Positions 13,367 to 22,385 of a stretch of 64,000 nucleotides of DNA are shown here, in pieces. The first letter of the stretch is position 1; every line of letters starts with the position of its first letter. The translations under genes and the position numbers were made by a program. Source of the stretch: JABFRG01 sp046351415 (GTDB lineage Bacteria; Myxococcota_A; Polyangia; Polyangiales; Polyangiaceae); the NCBI GenBank assembly GCA_046351415.1, contig JAXLYO010000008.1, positions 248,001 through 312,000 of the forward strand, in the 5' to 3' direction. Under the pieces are notes generated by a model. That model did no database searches. It saw only the letters and a program-made list of their open reading frames with translations, and was not told where the DNA came from.

Positions 13367-13438
13367 AAAATCCCCGGCCGCTTGCCGGTACGCCTCCCGA
13401 CGAGGCGGCCGAGTCGGCGGCTGCTGGCCGTGGATTTT
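13367..13438 (+). repeat. 72-bp palindromic repeat element, copy 1
   Basis: The ends are AAAATCCCCGGCC (13367-13379) and GGCCGTGGATTTT (13426-13438), complementary except for one base. The 46-base centre contains GCCTC-CCGAC-GAGGC and CCGAGTCGGCGG. A nearly identical 72-bp copy lies at 21459-21530, and the left flank CTTCGTTTC..CTCCGCA is also shared. It sits about 118 bases after the end of the act-cox operon, in the same orientation, and its right arm ends in a T run, so it may act as a terminator or 3' mRNA structure. Confidence 0.75.
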
Positions 13439-13610
13439 TGCGTTCGCTTCACTCCACCCGACCTCCCGCTCTCGGCTCTTGGCTCTGCGAGGATTTGCGG
13501 GCGTTACGGGATTCTCTGGAGGACGCGATACTCGAATGGTTTGGTGGAGGCGTGAAAGACCAAGAGCCGAGCGCCCTCATAGCCGTTCTCACCGTACTCG
13601 CCGAGGGGCC

Positions 13611-13733
13611 ATGACTTGGACGGCGGACTACGTCAACGACCCTGCAAGAGATTGTGCACTATGCAGCGAATTTCGGAGAACGATAATGCGGGCGACAGTG
13701 TTTCGCGATGCCGAAGGGCAACTCGCGACATAG
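13611..13733 (+). CDS. Possible small ORF or gene remnant in the 13250-13850 gap
   Basis: A 40-codon frame reads MTWTADYVNDPARD at the start and IMRATVFRDAEGQLAT at the end, which looks like real protein sequence, but it is very short. Just upstream, ending at 13614 in another frame, is a protein-like stretch LRALRDSLEDAILEWFGGG. Together they suggest decayed genes. No ribosome-binding site or known domain supports expression. The rest of this 600-base gap holds only the cytochrome duplicate and the palindromic repeat. Confidence 0.25.
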   Translation: MTWTADYVNDPARDCALCSEFRRTIMRATVFRDAEGQLAT

Positions 13734-13850
13734 TGAGGCTCGACCCGGAGCCTGGCGATGAACCACGAGGCGATCTTCCGCCGCCGTCCGCCAGAGCCAT
13801 GAGCTGATGCGAATTCGCGTTTCGCTCTCGGGTCGCGCTACCATGCCTAC

Positions 13851-14603
13851 GTGTTCTCTCATGAAGGTCCCGCTCGGAGTGCTCGCAACAATGGCATTCT
13901 TGCGGGGTACCTCGCGGCGGCGGCCGGGTTCGTCAACGCGACGGGCTTTCTGCTGATTGGGTCGTTCACGTCGCACGTCACGGGAAGCATTGGGCGCCTC
14001 GGCAACGATATCGCGGCATCGAACTGGAGCGCCGGACTCTTCGCGGTGCTTCTCGTGGTTATGTTCTTCATGGGGGCGTTCGCCGCGAGCATGATCGTGG
14101 AGGCACGTTTCTCTCGCGTCGCCATCGGGTACGGCGTTGCGCTTCTCGTGGAGGCCGCGCTTCTTCTTTCCTTCACGTTCGTGGAACGCCTCGCGCGCGC
14201 GACCCACGCACGCGAGCTCGACGCCGAGGCGGCTATCTTGTGCTTCGCGATGGGCATGCAGAACAGCTTGGTCACACGCATCAGCGGCGCGGTCGTTCGC
14301 ACGACGCACCTCACCGGCATCATCACCGATCTCGGCATCGAGGCCGCCCGCTGGTACCGGTGGTCGCGCGCGAAGCTCGTACAAATTCCCACGCTGATCC
14401 AATCCCGAAGCGCCGAGCGCCCCTCCATCGCCCGTGCGCTTCTCTTGGGCATCATCGTCGTTGCCTTCACCCTCGGCGCCATTGCTGGCGCCACCCTCAC
14501 TACACACTACAGCAGGTATGCCATGGTCATTCCTGCGACGATGCTGTTCGTGGCCGGCCTATACGCATGCCTCGTTCGAGAGAAGCCTGAGAGTTTGCCG
14601 TAG
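13851..14603 (+). CDS. DUF1275 (YoaK-family) membrane protein
   Basis: This 250-residue protein has about six transmembrane helices and typical DUF1275 features: GYLAAAAGFVNATGFLLIGSFTSHVTGS near the N-terminus (shown across residues about 18-46), the block AILCFAMGMQNSLVTRISGA, and RTTHLTGIITDLGIE. The function of the family is not established. The frame opens at GTG 13851, as no in-frame ATG precedes the first conserved segment. It stands alone, with no operon partner. Confidence 0.85.
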   Translation: MFSHEGPARSARNNGILAGYLAAAAGFVNATGFLLIGSFTSHVTGSIGRLGNDIAASNWSAGLFAVLLVVMFFMGAFAASMIVEARFSRVAIGYGVALLVEAALLLSFTFVERLARATHARELDAEAAILCFAMGMQNSLVTRISGAVVRTTHLTGIITDLGIEAARWYRWSRAKLVQIPTLIQSRSAERPSIARALLLGIIVVAFTLGAIAGATLTTHYSRYAMVIPATMLFVAGLYACLVREKPESLP

Positions 14604-14636
14604 CCGAGCATCGTGGCTCGTAGCGTGTGTGCGAGC

Positions 14637-14939
14637 TCAACTTCCCGGTATCCAAATCGGGCATGCATGGAGCGGGTTCGGGTCGGGCGCGCCGGGGACG
14701 ATGTCGCCAACTTTGTAGTTCGTTCCACGCACGGCATTCGTCTCATCCGCGGCTGCTTGGTTCAAGATGAGGTACAGAGTTGGGTTGCCGATGAAAAAGC
14801 AGTACTTCGCACCAACGCTGGGGTCCGCGAGGAGGGCGGAAGTTTGTGATTCCACCACGGGTTCTTGTTCCACCGGCGCACTGCAACCGAGCCACACGGG
14901 CACGAACGCCCCCATCAAACCCAACATCCAGTTCTTCAT
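14637..14939 (-). CDS. Small secreted lipoprotein, unknown function
   Basis: This 100-residue protein has a good start: GGAGGCTCAAA precedes ATG 14939. The signal peptide ends in VWLGC (Cys19). After an acidic stretch (PVEQEPVVESQTSALLAD) come about 70 residues with two cysteines (KYC, HAC) that could form a disulfide, and a C-terminus rich in Pro. I do not recognise a family. The acidic segment after the lipobox resembles that of two other lipoproteins nearby (15184-15963 and 20785-21351). Confidence 0.75.
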   Translation of the reverse strand: MKNWMLGLMGAFVPVWLGCSAPVEQEPVVESQTSALLADPSVGAKYCFFIGNPTLYLILNQAAADETNAVRGTNYKVGDIVPGAPDPNPLHACPIWIPGS

Positions 14940-15183
14940 TTTGAGCCTCCATCCTAAAAGTCAGACGCGGTCCGATGCTCGACGACGATGCGTCTCATCG
15001 GTCTCGCGCTGACCATGGCAGGCTCATCGTGTTTGGACCAACCGTGTTTGGTGAACGCGCTGTAAAGGCTTTGTCAATCGTCGCCACATAATCGGACACG
15101 AGGCGCGCTTCGTCGCATACTTGTCGGTCTATATGTATGCATAGTCCACGTAGATGAATGGTTGGCTGCGCGTTGTCTCATGC

Positions 15184-15963
15184 CTAGCGTCGCCACACTT
15201 CCACGGACCTGACGCTGCCGAGCTTTCCTCGCTCCGGGGAGAACACGAAGGTGGCGCCGCGGTCGCCTGCCGCATCGCCTACCTCGCAGAGCACGGTCCT
15301 CGCGTTCAATAGTTCGCAGCCTTGGTACTCGAGGCCGTCCATGTTCTCGCGACGTGAGCGCGAGTAGTCTTCGACGGCTTTCATCACGATCGGGCGCGAG
15401 ACGGAATCACGCAGGACGACGAGGCTCTTCAGGTCCTCGCACGCGGTCGTCGTCCCATGGACGTTGATCGATACTCTGCGGAGGTTTTCGGCCCCTTTCG
15501 GGCTCGTGGCGAACTCGAGGTCCGCGCGCACCTCGTTCGACGGACGGGTGCTACGGCGAGAGTATCGCAGCGTCTTGCTGCGGGTCTCGAGCGTGTCGCG
15601 CTCTGTCGTGGCCTCCTTGCCGTTGAGGAACGGAACCGCGGCATCGACCATCGAGCCGGGCACCGTGATCGATACCTCGTTCCAGTGCGCGTTCGGGGGC
15701 GCTTTGCTCCACACGAGTGCGTGCGTAAGACACGTCTTGCTCGACCCGGCGAGGTGACCCACGGAGATGAACCGCACTTCCTCGTTGCGTCCAGACTGCG
15801 GACCGCCCAAGAGCGCGGTGCTCAGGGCCTTGCTTGGTGCTGCGCGTCCAAGTTCGTCCTCCGTCGTCGGCGCGTCTTCGTCGCCCATGTCTTCACTTGC
15901 GCATCCAAGCGCAGTGAGGGGAAGGCTGAGAGCAAACAGGATGGCGAGCTTGGTGGCATTCAT
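15184..15963 (-). CDS. Lipoprotein of unknown function
   Basis: The start ATG 15963 follows GAAGGAGTTCACCC. The signal peptide ends LTALGC (Cys20), then an acidic linker EDMGDEDAPTTEDELGR. The mature part (about 220 residues) has no motif I recognise; it contains an inner pair of cysteines (CEDLKS, CELLNARTVLCEVGD) and looks soluble and beta-rich. It stands alone in its strand context. The 244-base gap between this gene and 14637-14939 is AT-richer than the surroundings and shows nothing I can name. Confidence 0.7.
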   Translation of the reverse strand: MNATKLAILFALSLPLTALGCASEDMGDEDAPTTEDELGRAAPSKALSTALLGGPQSGRNEEVRFISVGHLAGSSKTCLTHALVWSKAPPNAHWNEVSITVPGSMVDAAVPFLNGKEATTERDTLETRSKTLRYSRRSTRPSNEVRADLEFATSPKGAENLRRVSINVHGTTTACEDLKSLVVLRDSVSRPIVMKAVEDYSRSRRENMDGLEYQGCELLNARTVLCEVGDAAGDRGATFVFSPERGKLGSVRSVEVWRR

Positions 15964-16172
15964 GGGTGAACTCCTTCGATGCGTTCCCCTAGTGCAACGT
16001 CGAGGCCATGACGCGTACGCCGCACATTCGGACATGCATGTCCCACTTCCGGACATGATCGGAGCCAAGTGCGCGAATGCAAATGCCCCGCATTTTCAGA
16101 CAGGTGGAAGGTTCTTTCGCCAGCCGTGGATCACCGCGCATCCACGTCAACCTCCATGCGCTTCGAGACGAG

Positions 16173-17069
16173 TCAGGCGAATGCCGCCGGCGCAGAGCTA
16201 TGGCTTCGCCGGATCTCGAGCGGCGCTGGAAGGCCCGTGTGCCGAAGCGCTCGTGTGAGCGTCTCGGGGTTCTGGTAACCGACGATACGTGCGATGTCGA
16301 GCACTTGGAGCGACGACTTGGAGAGTAGGATAGATGCGAGTGTGAGGCGCAAGTTGACCATCGCTCCTCGGAAACCACCTGGGGGCATCAAACACTCGTC
16401 GAAGAGGACGTTGGCGATTCGATGGGCATGGCGACTCGATAGTTCAGCCTCCGCCGCGATCGTCTTGATGGACGGGTTCACGTCGAAGGCAGCGATGCGC
16501 CGGCGCATGGAACGCCATACGCGTGCAAACGTGGGGGACGTATACATCCCGTCGCGGTCGTCGTCGAAGACCGTCGGCGGAACGAGGCCGAAGGTCACAA
16601 GCCGGCGAAGCAATGCTCGGAGGAGCGCGAAGCCGTGCTCTTCGCTGGCACCCATGATCTCACGATGCAAGGCAGCGACCTCTGCCAGCTGCTGCGGAGG
16701 CATGTGGAGCGGTTGTATGGTGTCGGTCGCAGCGCGAAACAGCACCTGCACAGAAGCGCAATCGACACCCATGCGAATCCGAACGAGACGCTCTCCGTTG
16801 GCGCCCTCGCGCCATGACTCGGGAATGATGGCGACCGAAGGTGCTTGCATCCGCGTCACTCGGCCCTCGTGTTCGAAGGTCGCTTCTCCCTCGAGGAGGA
16901 TCCAAAGTACGGACACCGCACGCGCTGAACATCGCGCCGCAGGCAAGAGGTGCGTATCCGCTGCGAGTCCGCTCCGCTGCGCGGCATACACGCGCGCATT
17001 CCGGCCAACCCCCAACCAGAGATCCATGCGCGACGGTCCGACCTCGATGCTGCTGGAGGCGAAGAACAT
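16173..17069 (-). CDS. AraC-family transcriptional regulator
   Basis: A 298-residue protein with a variable N-terminal domain (cupin-like, residues about 1-170) and a C-terminal AraC-type double helix-turn-helix (about 200-285). The first helix-turn-helix is in IKTIAAEAELSSRHAHRIA and the second in VLDIARIVGYQNPETLTRAL, the usual conserved second helix. The N-terminal domain is of the ligand-sensing kind, but I cannot name a ligand. The start may be ATG 17069 or the second Met 14 codons later. It lies next to the interrupted beta-helix gene and could regulate it, though that is a guess. Confidence 0.85.
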   Translation of the reverse strand: MFFASSSIEVGPSRMDLWLGVGRNARVYAAQRSGLAADTHLLPAARCSARAVSVLWILLEGEATFEHEGRVTRMQAPSVAIIPESWREGANGERLVRIRMGVDCASVQVLFRAATDTIQPLHMPPQQLAEVAALHREIMGASEEHGFALLRALLRRLVTFGLVPPTVFDDDRDGMYTSPTFARVWRSMRRRIAAFDVNPSIKTIAAEAELSSRHAHRIANVLFDECLMPPGGFRGAMVNLRLTLASILLSKSSLQVLDIARIVGYQNPETLTRALRHTGLPAPLEIRRSHSSAPAAFA

Positions 17070-17588
17070 GTCGTCCTCGTTCTTACGCGGCGAGGAGAAG
17101 ATGGGTAGTTTTGTCCGATAGTGTCGCGCGAGAGCTCGGGCCCAGAAGCAGGAAGCCGAGATCAGCGCTCCGCGTACCCGATGTCCGGAGCGCTTCCCTT
17201 GAAGGGGAGGCCCACGTCGACGCCTTTGTCGATAGCAGGCGAACCGCTCTTCAACTGGTAGTCAGTGTCCGAGACGAACAGCGGATCTCCATGAATGTTG
17301 TTGGCGTAGGTGTAGCCAGTGGGCTGCGGCCCGGTGAACACAGGGTCGTTCGACTGGGTGTTGTCGAAGAGATCATTGTTCGAGATGTTCACGCTGCTCA
17401 TCGTCACCCCGCCGCCCTGTACGATGGCCCCCGCAAGTGTATGAGCGAGGATGTTGTTTTTGATGGCGATGTTCTTCACCGTTCCTGTTGATTGACCGCC
17501 GAGCTCGATCCCCCACCATGGCCGATTGTTTGGGTCGGCCACGAACGTGTTGTTGAGAATGTCGAGCCCTTCGATGTTGAAGTTGCTC

Positions 17589-17596
17589 TCACCGGG
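17589..17596. repeat. Target-site duplication, left copy (TCACCGGG)
   Basis: TCACCGGG here matches exactly 18949-18956 on the other side of the IS. An 8-bp duplication is usual for IS256-family transposition. A single copy restores the reading frame of the interrupted gene. Confidence 0.92.
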
Positions 17597-18948
17597 GGTC
17601 AAGTCCCTTGCTGTGTGTAAATTCGGTCGCTCCGGGTACGTGTATCACGCAGCAATCGTCTGAGATGCCTCCTTGTTGAAGAGTGACATGTCGAGGTATC
17701 GGCGGTCGCTCCAGATTTCGGAGGCTTCGATAGCGACGGCGGTGACGAGCCGGAGAGCACTTGCGCGGTCCGGAAAGGCGCCGACTGCGCGGGTTCGACG
17801 TTTGATTTCGCCGTGCAAGCGCTCGAGGCTGTTGGTGGAGCGAATGCGCTTCCAGTGCGCCGAGGGAAAGGCGAAAAACTGGGTTGCCGCAGCGAAGCCA
17901 TTTTCGAGGCACTCCATGGCCTCTGGCAGCTCACGACCGAGCCCTGAGGCGAAAGCATCTTTCTGCTTCTTCGCATCAACGAGAGAAGCGGCGTTGAAGA
18001 TGTTGCTCACGAGACCGGCGAGGCGACCGCGGAGTCGGTGCGGCGCCTTCGTCAGGATGTTTCGTTCGAGATGCACGGTGCATCGTTGAAGCCTCGTCTC
18101 CGGTAGGAGCTTGCGCACGGCGCTCGCGAGGCCGCTGTGCCCGTCCGCAATGACAAGCTCGACGCCTGAAAGTCCTCGGCTCGTGAGCTGCGTGAGCAGC
18201 TCCGTCCAGCTCGCTTCGCTCTCCTCTGCGCCCATGGTCACGCCCAAGAGCTGGCGATGTCCGCGTTCGTCGACGCCGTACGCGACGAGAGCCGAGACAC
18301 TCTCGACCGCGCGGGCCCACCGTGCGTCCAAGAACGTCGCGTCGAGATAGAGATATCGAAACGCGCCGGAAATCGGTGCGGTGCGCAGCGCTTCGACCTG
18401 AGCTTCGAGTGACTTCGTCACGCGACTCACCGTCGACCGGCTCACGTTCTTGCCCGTGAGCGCCTCCGCCACACGCCCCATGTCCCGCGTCGAGACGCCC
18501 TGCACGTACGCCGCCGTGATGGTGTCGTCGAGCTCCTCGGTCCGACGCGCGTAGCGGTCCACAACGCCCTCGATGGGAGAGCCTGAATTTCGAGTCCTCG
18601 GGACCCGCACTTCCACTTCCCCCATCGAGGTCAGAAGTCGACGCAGGTACGTCCCGTTGAGCACGTCTTTGCGGCTCCCGACTCGCTCGTAGCGACGGGC
18701 TCCCACAAGCTCACGGACTTCTTGGTCGAGAACGGATTCGAGAACCAAACGGATGGCTCCACGGAAAAGGGACTGAAGGTCCGAATCGCGCGCTTCTTGC
18801 GCGACTCGAGGAAACGAGGCAACTTGCTTCATCGGGGAATCTCCTCTCCTCCCGGCAAGGAGGATTTGTTTTTCGTTCAATGAAGGAGCTTCCCCGCTTT
18901 TGCTTCGCAGGGCCGAATTTCGATCTACACAATCATAGGGCCACTACC
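17597..18948 (-). mobile_element. IS256-family (Mutator-type) insertion sequence, 1352 bp
   Basis: The element is bounded by exact 8-bp TCACCGGG repeats. Its ends are imperfect inverted repeats: the left end begins GGTCAAGTCCCT and the right end, read inward, GGTAGTGGCCCT; 14 of the first 23 positions agree, both reaching TGTGTA, and both carry AAATTCGG a little further in. One transposase gene fills it on the minus strand. Size, duplication length and transposase all fit the IS256 family. The intact transposase and perfect duplication point to a fairly recent insertion. Confidence 0.92.
17645..18832 (-). CDS. IS256/Mutator-family transposase
   Basis: A 395-residue DDE transposase that moves the surrounding element. 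The likely catalytic residues are Asp in YLDATFLD, Asp in VIADGHSGL and Glu in TNSLERLHGEIKRRT; the family C/H pair is in RCTVHLERNI. I place the start at ATG 18832 (MKQVASFPRV), preceded by AGGAGATTCCCCG. A TTG start at 18880 would add 16 residues and is less likely. The reading frame is intact, so the element may still be active. Confidence 0.93.
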   Translation of the reverse strand: MKQVASFPRVAQEARDSDLQSLFRGAIRLVLESVLDQEVRELVGARRYERVGSRKDVLNGTYLRRLLTSMGEVEVRVPRTRNSGSPIEGVVDRYARRTEELDDTITAAYVQGVSTRDMGRVAEALTGKNVSRSTVSRVTKSLEAQVEALRTAPISGAFRYLYLDATFLDARWARAVESVSALVAYGVDERGHRQLLGVTMGAEESEASWTELLTQLTSRGLSGVELVIADGHSGLASAVRKLLPETRLQRCTVHLERNILTKAPHRLRGRLAGLVSNIFNAASLVDAKKQKDAFASGLGRELPEAMECLENGFAAATQFFAFPSAHWKRIRSTNSLERLHGEIKRRTRAVGAFPDRASALRLVTAVAIEASEIWSDRRYLDMSLFNKEASQTIAA

Positions 18949-18956
18949 TCACCGGG
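18949..18956. repeat. Target-site duplication, right copy (TCACCGGG)
   Basis: This is identical to 17589-17596. The 5' part of the split beta-helix gene reads through it as CCCGGTGA (minus strand). Confidence 0.92.
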
Positions 18957-20784
18957 TCCCAGGATGATGAAGCTTGCGTTGCTCCCGTTCCCTGTCGTCT
19001 TGCCGACATGCGTGCAGACGTTCTTCCGGATGACTACGTTCGATATCTTGTTACCCGGCCGTGGCGTGAAGAGTACGCAGTTCGACATCTTGTCGATGAC
19101 ATTGTTCTCGACGATCGCCCCGTCGGTGTCGAACTCGAGCGTGATGGCGGCGTTGCTGCTTGCCATTGCGCTCGGCAAAGTAAACGTATTGTCGTGAATC
19201 CAGACGCTGTACGGATAGGAACCCTTGTATTGGAAGTTGGTGTCGAAGCCGGCGCCTCTGACTTCGTTGCCGTAGAACTCGGTGCCCTCGTCCCAGAACA
19301 TCTCGACGGCGAAGTCCCAGCCTCCGTCCCCACCATACGCGCCAGAGAAGGGGATCTTGGTGAGCTTGTTGTTGTAGATCTTCAGGCCTCGATTGTGCCC
19401 GTCGTTCATCCCCTTGATGGGCCAACCGTTGAAGCCTACGGGCCGTTGGTCTTGCGTGATCGTGTTGCCGAAGATGACCATGCCCTCGGTGCCGCCCACG
19501 TTCAGGCAGCCACGCCCGTACACGCCGTTGGCGGTGTTGTAGGCGGCAGAGTTGAGGACCGTGTTGTTGTAGAACGATATGCCCGTGGCGTAGATCGAGG
19601 GGGCTTTGTATTGGTTGTCGTTTCGTCCATTGATGATGACACCGCGGTCTTTGAAGTCGACCACGGTCACATCGTGAATGCTTACGTTCTTGCGCCCGGC
19701 AAACTCGATGGCCCAGAACGTGGAGAGGTTCTGGCCGTCGAGCTTCAAGTTGGAGATGTGCTGGTGTCCGTCGGTGCCCTCGGGTGACGTGGCGTGGATG
19801 ATGGGCGTCCAGTCGGCGGTGAGAGAAGACTTGATGACCGTGCCCACGCCTTCGCCTTCGATACATACGCCCGGCGCCAGCTCGCTTACCGCGTGTTCGA
19901 CGTACGTTCCGACTGCAAGATGAATGGTGGAACCTGCGGACTTTGTCGCGGCCGTGGCCTTGGCGAGCGTGGCCCATGGGGCTCCTTGGGTACCGTCGTT
20001 CTGATCGTTCCCGGTGGGGCTTACGTAGAAAGTCGTTCCCTTGCATGAGGTGGCATCCGAAAGGACCGTAATGGTCACTTCGTCGGACGCGGACGCTCCA
20101 GACGCACTTCTCGCGGTGACCCGGAACGCAAATGTTCCGAGTGCGAGACCCGATGCGGTGAGCGAAGCAGTTTGTGCCCCTGCGAGGCTCGTCGTCGTGC
20201 CAGTCACTTGGGTCCATTCGAATGACGCGGAAGCGCTGCCTTCACCAGATGCCGTCGCGGTCAGCGTGAGCTTGTCCAGGGGACCGTTCAACACCTGGTC
20301 CTTTCCCGCATCGACCTTGAGAGGTCCTGTCTGCAGGGCGCCGTCCACCGCCGCGTCGGCGCCGGAGCTCCCGGAGGAGCCGGAGCCGTTCGAGCTCGCA
20401 TCGTTCGCGTTGCTCGTCGCGCTGGTGTCGGAACAAGCGAATGCTGCGGTGAAGAGCGTCAGCGCAACGCAGCTGGTCGATGTCAGGTGTGGTGTCCTCA
20501 TGTCGAGACGATAGCTTCGTCGGGCGATGCGAACATCAGACAGAATTTGACACGACGTCGTGTTCCAACATCCATGCGTAATGCATGCAATGGGCGACTA
20601 GGTCTTGCCGCGTCTCTGCTCGTTTCTGGAAAGCTCGGCCATTCCGGCGCGTCCGATCCTGTCGCGAGCGCATCTCTCGGCAAGAGCTATAGTCCCACCA
20701 ACTAAGGAAATGTGGGTGCAAGTGAGCATTTCCGGCACCACCCTCCGTTCGCGGCCTCACCCTCCACCCACAAGGATTGCCACC

Positions 20785-21351
20785 ATGAAGGATTGTCGCT
20801 CGAAGCTCGCCATGCTGTTCGCTGCCGCCACCGTGATGGCCCTCGCCGCGGGCTGTGCGTCGAGTGTGTCCGAGGAAAGCACCGAGGAAGTCGGTGCATC
20901 GGAAGACGCCGTCACGGTCTCGAAGTGCCCGAAGAACTACGACCTCTCCTTCAAGAACGTCATCATCTATGGCGGCTTCGATCACGGTGGCATCGACGAC
21001 GACCAAATCGATCGCGTGAACGCCGTCCGCACTCTTCTCCAGCGAACGTCGTCACTCTCGGCGAACGTCCGTCGGGTCGATGCGCGTCAGAGCGTGTGTC
21101 ACTACGAGAACGTTCGTTCGAAAGCCGCAGCTCGCCTCTTCACCAAGGGGGGCAATGACTCGCTCGCGGTGGACTTGTACGTGCCGGGCTCGAATGACGA
21201 GTGGGTGCGCATCTATGTCCCTGCGAAGAAGAGCGGGACCTCTTACGTCGCGACCTCGGGCGCGTCCGTACCCATCTATGCCAGCGCTTACTACAGCCAC
21301 TCCGAGGGCGCCGAAGGTCTCAAGCGCATCGGTGTCGCGACGCTGAAGTAG
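20785..21351 (+). CDS. Small lipoprotein, unknown function
   Basis: A 188-residue lipoprotein: the signal peptide ends LAAGC (Cys23), followed by an acidic linker ESTEEVGASEDAV. The mature part begins CPKNYDLSFKNVIIYGGF and has a second conserved Cys; it looks like a compact beta-rich domain. I do not recognise a family. The start ATG 20785 follows AAGGATTGCCACC. The palindromic repeat copy 2 lies about 108 bases after the stop. The 283-base gap upstream holds no gene. Confidence 0.75.
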   Translation: MKDCRSKLAMLFAAATVMALAAGCASSVSEESTEEVGASEDAVTVSKCPKNYDLSFKNVIIYGGFDHGGIDDDQIDRVNAVRTLLQRTSSLSANVRRVDARQSVCHYENVRSKAAARLFTKGGNDSLAVDLYVPGSNDEWVRIYVPAKKSGTSYVATSGASVPIYASAYYSHSEGAEGLKRIGVATLK

Positions 21352-21458
21352 ACCGACTTCGTCGTCGCTCGATCGCAATTCAGAAGGCGTTGCATAGCTG
21401 TGGCTATGTGCAGAGGACCCGCAGGTCGCGGGGTCACGGCTTCGTTTCCTCTCCGCAC

Positions 21459-21530
21459 AAAATCCCCGGCCGCATGTCTGGACGCCTCCCGACGAGGCGG
21501 CCGAGTCGGCGGCTGCTGGCCGGGGATTTT
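21459..21530 (+). repeat. 72-bp palindromic repeat element, copy 2
   Basis: The arms AAAATCCCCGGCC (21459-21471) and GGCCGGGGATTTT (21518-21530) are perfect 13-bp inverted repeats, followed by a fifth T. The centre holds GCCTC-CCGAC-GAGGC. It matches copy 1 at 13367-13438 in length and almost all bases. The left flank contains GGGGTCACGGCTTCGTTTCC, also found at 43031-43050. It lies about 108 bases after the end of a + strand gene. The structure and T run are compatible with a rho-independent terminator for that gene. Confidence 0.78.
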
Positions 21531-21619
21531 TGCGTTCGCTCTCTCTTCGCCGCGCCCCGCGCTGCCGCTGGATTCTGCCGAGGGCGTGGGGTGGTCAATG
21601 ATCGATGAACTAGGTCTAG

Positions 21620-22024
21620 TCAGAACTTCTGGCTCGCCGGGGCGCCCGTTGCTTTACGGCGAAACACGAGAAAGCTGTGCGTCGAACTCGACGCAAGACC
21701 TGTGCTCAAGTTCGCCGACGCGTTGACGAGGACGACCTCGCCACCAAGTTTGCACGCCTCTGGCTTGACCAGTGCGAGAATGCGCGGTGCGTTCGGCGTC
21801 TCTCCCGTTTCTCCCTGGACCATGACGGTGCCCACGGCATCGAACTGCGATACGAGCGCTTGGTCCATCGTTCCACTCCGGAGCTCCAATGAACAGTTGG
21901 GTTCTCGCGCGGGAAACACGCCTCCCATGCGGACCGTGGATACCTCCGACCCGCACCCCTGGAGGGCACAAGCGGCGAAGGGCAGGAGGAAAGTGAGCAG
22001 ACGGGGTGCGAAGGGGTGCGACAT
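21620..22024 (-). CDS. Small lipoprotein, unknown function
   Basis: The start is ATG 22024 (MSHPFAPRLLTF). The signal peptide ends ALQGC, with CGS following. The 134-residue protein has two more cysteines (NCSLELR and EACKLGGEVVLV), and the block ACKLGGEVVLVNASA looks like a small beta domain of the DUF4156 or RcsF type, though this is only a resemblance. In-frame Met codons upstream (22045, 22126) lack a better ribosome-binding site. Confidence 0.6.
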   Translation of the reverse strand: MSHPFAPRLLTFLLPFAACALQGCGSEVSTVRMGGVFPAREPNCSLELRSGTMDQALVSQFDAVGTVMVQGETGETPNAPRILALVKPEACKLGGEVVLVNASANLSTGLASSSTHSFLVFRRKATGAPASQKF

Positions 22025-22124
22025 GCCCCTATGGAGCCTCGGCATGAGCAGATGTCGCAAGCATATTCGGGTATCCCTTGGGGGGCTCCGGGGCCTATTC
22101 TCGACGAATAAAGGAGACTCGCCC

Positions 22125-22385
22125 ATGAACTACTGGAAGCTTTCTACGCTCGCTCTCACCGTCGCCCTCGCATCCGTTGTCGTCGTCTCGAACGCTAAGG
22201 CCGACGCGCCCGGTCCGCAACCGCAACCCGCGATGCACGCCGCCATCAAGAATCTCGAGGAGGCGAAGGCCAACCTCAAGAATGCGACGGCGGACAAGGG
22301 CGGCTTCCGCATTCGTGCGATCACCGAGATCGACCTTGCGATCGACGACGTGAAGCGCGGCATCGAGTACGACAACAAGCGCTGA
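22125..22385 (+). CDS. Small secreted helical protein (SmbP-like pattern)
   Basis: An 86-residue protein with a strong ribosome-binding site (AAAGGAGACTCGCCC before ATG 22125) and a signal peptide ending at about NAKA. The mature part is two amphipathic helices: HAAIKNLEEAKANLKNA and RIRAITEIDLAIDDVKRGI, ending EYDNKR. This is the two-helix pattern of small periplasmic proteins including the SmbP metal-binding group, but the repeated His of SmbP are missing here. Function is unknown. Confidence 0.78.
   Translation: MNYWKLSTLALTVALASVVVVSNAKADAPGPQPQPAMHAAIKNLEEAKANLKNATADKGGFRIRAITEIDLAIDDVKRGIEYDNKR

Larger units (their letters stand above)
17162..20501 (-). pseudogene. Parallel beta-helix lipoprotein gene interrupted by an IS256-family element
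   Basis: The gene reads from 20501 to 18949, is broken by the IS, and resumes at 17588 down to 17162. Removing the IS and one copy of the 8-bp duplication gives an in-frame gene of 1980 bases (659 residues) with the join ILGPGE-SNFNIEG. The N-terminus has a lipobox (TAAFAC, Cys23), then a Ser/Gly linker, an Ig-like PKD-type domain (about 60-150), and a pectate-lyase-like right-handed beta-helix starting FYVSPTGNDQNDGTQGAPW. The two fragments end and begin as open frames, so a truncated protein could still be made from the 5' piece. The C-terminus (GSPAIDKG, APDIGYAER) resembles that of the PL9 protein downstream. The product is probably an extracellular glycan-binding or polysaccharide-degrading protein. 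Confidence 0.9.

Noticed and set aside
13266..13733. A 155-codon frame across the repeat and gap
   Set aside because: It includes the palindromic repeat and the decayed cytochrome copy; only the last 40 codons look protein-like.
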